Positions 62,101 to 64,000 of a stretch of DNA of 64,000 bases are shown one piece after another. This DNA comes from Ostrinia nubilalis. Its lineage: Eukaryota; Arthropoda; Insecta; Lepidoptera; Crambidae. A program made the translations under genes and the position numbers. The first letter of the stretch is position 1; each line of letters opens with the position of its first letter. A model generated the notes under the pieces. It was not told the origin of the DNA, searched no databases, and saw only the letters and a program-made list of their open reading frames with translations. The stretch lies in assembly GCF_963855985.1 (NCBI RefSeq), contig NC_087118.1:2976001-3040000 (forward strand), read 5' to 3'.

Positions 62101-64000
62101 TGACCAGTGCAATCGCATCCATATATTTAGTTTTCATATACCGTGGACCTCCAGTAAATGTATTGGGCAGATAGACACGTCCCGGCACAACACCACCCTC
62201 TCCCCGTATGGTTTCATCTGCTGCTATCTGGTTACTTATCTCTACTGAGTTTTCTACTTCCTGAAGGGGAGCAGATCTAAGAGCAGCATCTGAGGAATGA
62301 TTCTGCATATTAAAAATGTACCTAAGTCGTTCCTCTGAAATTCTACAGAACATATCTACTATCCATTCCTCAGAAAGTCTGCTCAACTCTGAAAACCGCG
62401 GCTCAGATAGCAACAAACAACGGACGTATGTATTTTGTGTTAGTTTTACGCCGTTGTTGTCGAGTCTATTCGGTAACCAACCGGGATTACCGTGTGGATA
62501 CAGCAAAGGATATTGGAAAGTTTCATACAGCGGATGTAAAATGTCTACAGTGTGCGGTTTTCGAGCACCTATGCGCCATATGACTATAGCTTTAGGAATA
62601 TAGCGTTCGCGTTCTGTGCTCAGAATTGCGGCTATTTCCGAACCGATTGGCATGTCTCCTAAAATATTACCATGGGAGCGTCGCGACGTGGGTTCAAATA
62701 TCAAATGTGCCTCCTCGGAAGGCTCCTGACTTAAACGTTTAAAACAATCTATGTACGGACTAACATTATGCATAAAATTGGTAATGCAGCGAACTACCTC
62801 CATGTCTAAATTTTGGCTTACAGCTGTCCTTTCCCTTTCGTCGTAAATGTACATACCGATAGGATTATATGTGTCAGTGTAAGCTAAATCAAAAACGCGA
62901 TGGTAAGTTCGGCCCTGAATTTTTAAGAAAGACACACCGGAATTTGGTTGATGAAAACCATGAGAAACGCCTAATGCGCTAAACGAAAACAAATTATTGA
63001 AAGCTCGCGGTCTTAGAAGGAAAGCTGGGTGGGAATAGAACTCTTCGGTTAACGGCGGTAAATTTTGAACATTATATGCTCCAGAACCACAACACCACTT
63101 GACTCTACCTTTTTCCTCAACAAAAATTCGCGCCTGACATTGAGGACATCTGTGACTGTCATTTAAAGACAATTGTTTAAAAGAATGGGTCTGAATTGAA
63201 TCTAGGTCGTCGTTTTGTTTTTGTCCGATAAGAGTTTCCGAATTATGCAACGCGGGCTCTAAATTTCGATTTACTGTATCGTACTGTTTCAACGATTCGC
63301 GTTTTAATTCCGGGTTTTGTTCTGAGTATCGTTTTACCGCTTCCCTATTAACCGACGGATTACTTTGAATGTAACGTTTTACCGCGTCCCTGTGAACGGA
63401 GGGATTGTTTTGAGAGTATCGTTTGACCGCGTCCCTGTTAACGGAGGGATTGTTTTGAGAGTATCGTGTAACCGCGTCCCTATTAACCGACGGATTTTTT
63501 TGGGAGTACTTTTTAACCGCGTCCCTATGAACAGTGGGGTTCTGGGCAGCATATCGTTTAACAGCCTCTCGGTGTCTAATAGTTTTAGTTGACGCTACGT
63601 TTTCATCGACCCGACCGCTATTTAAATCGACCCGATCAATTACAACGACTGGCTTTAATTTCAATTTGACATCAGAATGTGTAGTACTGACGGACAAAGG
63701 TTTCGCATCATGGGCAATTTTTAACGCAGTTAAATCTACTCTTTCAAGAACCACAACTGGTTTTAATTTTTCATTAATTAATTTAGATTTTTTCGGTGCG
63801 GAAGAATCTACTTTAGATTTAGATGATCTCTTTTTTTTGGGTCGACCTCGTTTGGTTGATTGCACCGGTGCAATGTCTATTGATTCTAACTCAACTTTTT
63901 CAAGGACTACGACAGGTTTCAACGTTGTTAATTTCGCGTCGTGTGGCTCGAGTGGGACGACGGGATCTAAGTTTAGCGCAAAATTTACTACAGTTAATTT
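59111..64000 (-). CDS. Helitron Rep-helicase, intact but running off the right edge
   Basis: At least 1,629 codons without a stop, entering at 64000 and ending at 59111. It nicks, unwinds and rolls out Helitron DNA. Order from the N-terminus: repeats of KPVVVLE(K/R)V(E/D)L (near 63910, 63760, 63655); seven tandem copies of a 14-residue unit like NPSVHRDAVKRYSQ (63280-63580); a Cys cluster CPQCQARIF...WCC (63088-63153); the Rep nuclease with FQKRGLPHAHICF (two metal-binding His, about 61880) and KYLFKYMTKG (catalytic Tyr, about 61445); then a PIF1-type helicase with DGPAGTGKT (Walker A, 60393-60419), IYDEAPMAH, IFAGDFRQIPP and the C-terminal TVHKSQGQT and QLYVALGR. No visible defect. The start codon lies beyond the window. 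Confidence 0.95.
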   Translation of the reverse strand, partial: KLTVVNFALNLDPVVPLEPHDAKLTTLKPVVVLEKVELESIDIAPVQSTKRGRPKKKRSSKSKVDSSAPKKSKLINEKLKPVVVLERVDLTALKIAHDAKPLSVSTTHSDVKLKLKPVVVIDRVDLNSGRVDENVASTKTIRHREAVKRYAAQNPTVHRDAVKKYSQKNPSVNRDAVTRYSQNNPSVNRDAVKRYSQNNPSVHRDAVKRYIQSNPSVNREAVKRYSEQNPELKRESLKQYDTVNRNLEPALHNSETLIGQKQNDDLDSIQTHSFKQLSLNDSHRCPQCQARIFVEEKGRVKWCCGSGAYNVQNLPPLTEEFYSHPAFLLRPRAFNNLFSFSALGVSHGFHQPNSGVSFLKIQGRTYHRVFDLAYTDTYNPIGMYIYDERERTAVSQNLDMEVVRCITNFMHNVSPYIDCFKRLSQEPSEEAHLIFEPTSRRSHGNILGDMPIGSEIAAILSTERERYIPKAIVIWRIGARKPHTVDILHPLYETFQYPLLYPHGNPGWLPNRLDNNGVKLTQNTYVRCLLLSEPRFSELSRLSEEWIVDMFCRISEERLRYIFNMQNHSSDAALRSAPLQEVENSVEISNQIAADETIRGEGGVVPGRVYLPNTFTGGPRYMKTKYMDAIALVNRLGTPSYFLTMTCNPKWPEIQQSTPQGQRPNPLICARVFNLKLAQLLKDLRTGAWFGRCMYIMHVIEFQKRGLPHAHICFRIEGGGPIQNFEIDQFVRADIPPPSEAGGRLRKAVLDHMIHGPCGPPHRTDLPCWDTKKMKCTKYFPKSETAVTYCDDKGFVHLRRDSKNQATIKFRNRDVTVSDLWVVPYNAALLLKYDCHINLLAYSARAIVKYLFKYMTKGPDESRVTVVPDSDKNNEIEQYVTKRYLGSCEATWRILEFDVTAREPNVKQLAVHLEGQQSIFFKPGTEADAARRAHSDLITYFKRPLGEQFDNITYLDFYERFIVHSRRPTTKNVEIFELSNNKFLTRRQRGELVSRLFWVAPNRGELFYLRLLLASQPCRSYDDLYKLGGPLCKTFQEAAKALGIADDEAEYEIAMQEASTFLTGPRLRSFFVLLAVNGVRVVSLWDKYKHLIGQDFLQRLSDDAEKAYKLCLVQIDRLLRKHGTSLVEQGLPGVIDDSTEVGRERVEYNRDELNTFVSSWLPKLSPDQNLVFSYIHTLLSDSEFRNSNNTAIFIDGPAGTGKTLLLNVITAHARGNSGIVLCTASSGIAAQNYVGGITAHSMFKFPLNPVDDLGYWSITNGSQRAELVRQADVIIYDEAPMAHKYLIHLLDRSLRDLMKCNRLFGGKIVIFAGDFRQIPPVVVKAKSNSDVINCSVKSSPIWEQIKIFNLSTSQRNRDDPEYSDFLLKLGSNQLPVQTVKVNRSILNLVDLTSHLSYVTDLNDLIDFVFSHVVIVEPDTCAGRAILTTHNQNVREINSIVLDRVESEPLHFYSIDKVLSDNADDIFLGADALNKLQPKGVPEHDLTLKVGCVCMIIRNLSFSDRLVNGTKVIVVKTTPRIITVRKPGETNEFLIPRILFKAPIEPDSPIEMTRRQFPLALCYAMTVHKSQGQTINRVGVDLRSDVFSHGQLYVALGRVQEKSDIKILVSRDKLVDDKLLLNNVVYPQLL
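63280..63580 (-). repeat. 42-base tandem repeats in the Helitron ORF
   Basis: Seven in-frame units encode variants of NP(S/T)V(H/N)RDAVKRYSQ. Third-base differences between neighbours (for example TTTACCGCGTCCCTG against TTGACCGCGTCCCTG) show selection or conversion at protein level. Confidence 0.9.

Overview
The window looks like insect, most likely lepidopteran (moth or butterfly), genomic DNA. There is no operon structure, rRNA or phage. It is AT-rich and made almost entirely of eukaryotic transposable elements (TEs) inserted into one another. Lepidopteran hints, recognised from memory and not searched, are a tRNA-headed SINE, mini-Helitrons ending in CTAG between A and T, an RTE LINE with a GATGAT tail, a Mag-type Gypsy tail with a short LTR, and a 43-base scrap of a very common lepidopteran repeat.

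Layout. 1-10.96 kb: a broken Ty1/Copia pol (minus strand, 6617-9175) was entered by a Mag-type Gypsy (410-6616). That was entered by an RTE LINE (846-6100, 10-base target-site duplication, TSD), and the LINE by a small non-autonomous LTR element (2412-4486) with identical 215-base LTRs. Foldback elements lie at 88-409 and 9246-10958; the second holds a TTAA-flanked element.

11.25-34.1 kb: one Gypsy element ('Gypsy A', minus strand, 287-base LTRs at 11248 and 33820) has been pulled apart over 22.9 kb. Inside it are a nearly complete second Gypsy ('Gypsy B', 15347-20763) with a SINE in its LTR and an extra ORF for a putative myristoylated membrane peptide; a TIR element with a 4-base TSD (21949-27171) that holds a decayed RTE with a TA-flanked element in it, plus a piggyBac deletion derivative; a Copia deletion derivative (27579-30907) holding a TIR element with a G-rich minisatellite; and a mini-Helitron.

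34.1-50 kb: scattered repeats, hairpins, a third RTE copy (36782-37797, about 99.6% like the first), a 3.8-kb composite repeat with AAGATGGCGGC-type palindromes, one candidate host exon (43953-44098), MITEs, a PIF/Harbinger relic (46177-46864), and an 0.8-kb tandem duplication carrying a conserved hydrophobic ORF.

50-64 kb: fossil Helitron helicase scraps, an R1-type LINE fragment, two short TIR elements, about 11.5 copies of a 367-384-base satellite (53271-57645), and a long intact Helitron Rep-helicase ORF that runs off the right edge.

Most genes here serve TE replication (gag, protease, RT, RNase H, integrase, LINE endonuclease, Helitron helicase) and most are broken. The only non-TE coding candidates are the exon near 44.0 kb and the duplicated ORF near 48.5/49.4 kb; neither is identified. 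Density and nesting suggest heterochromatin, a pericentromere or a W chromosome, which the sequence alone cannot settle.
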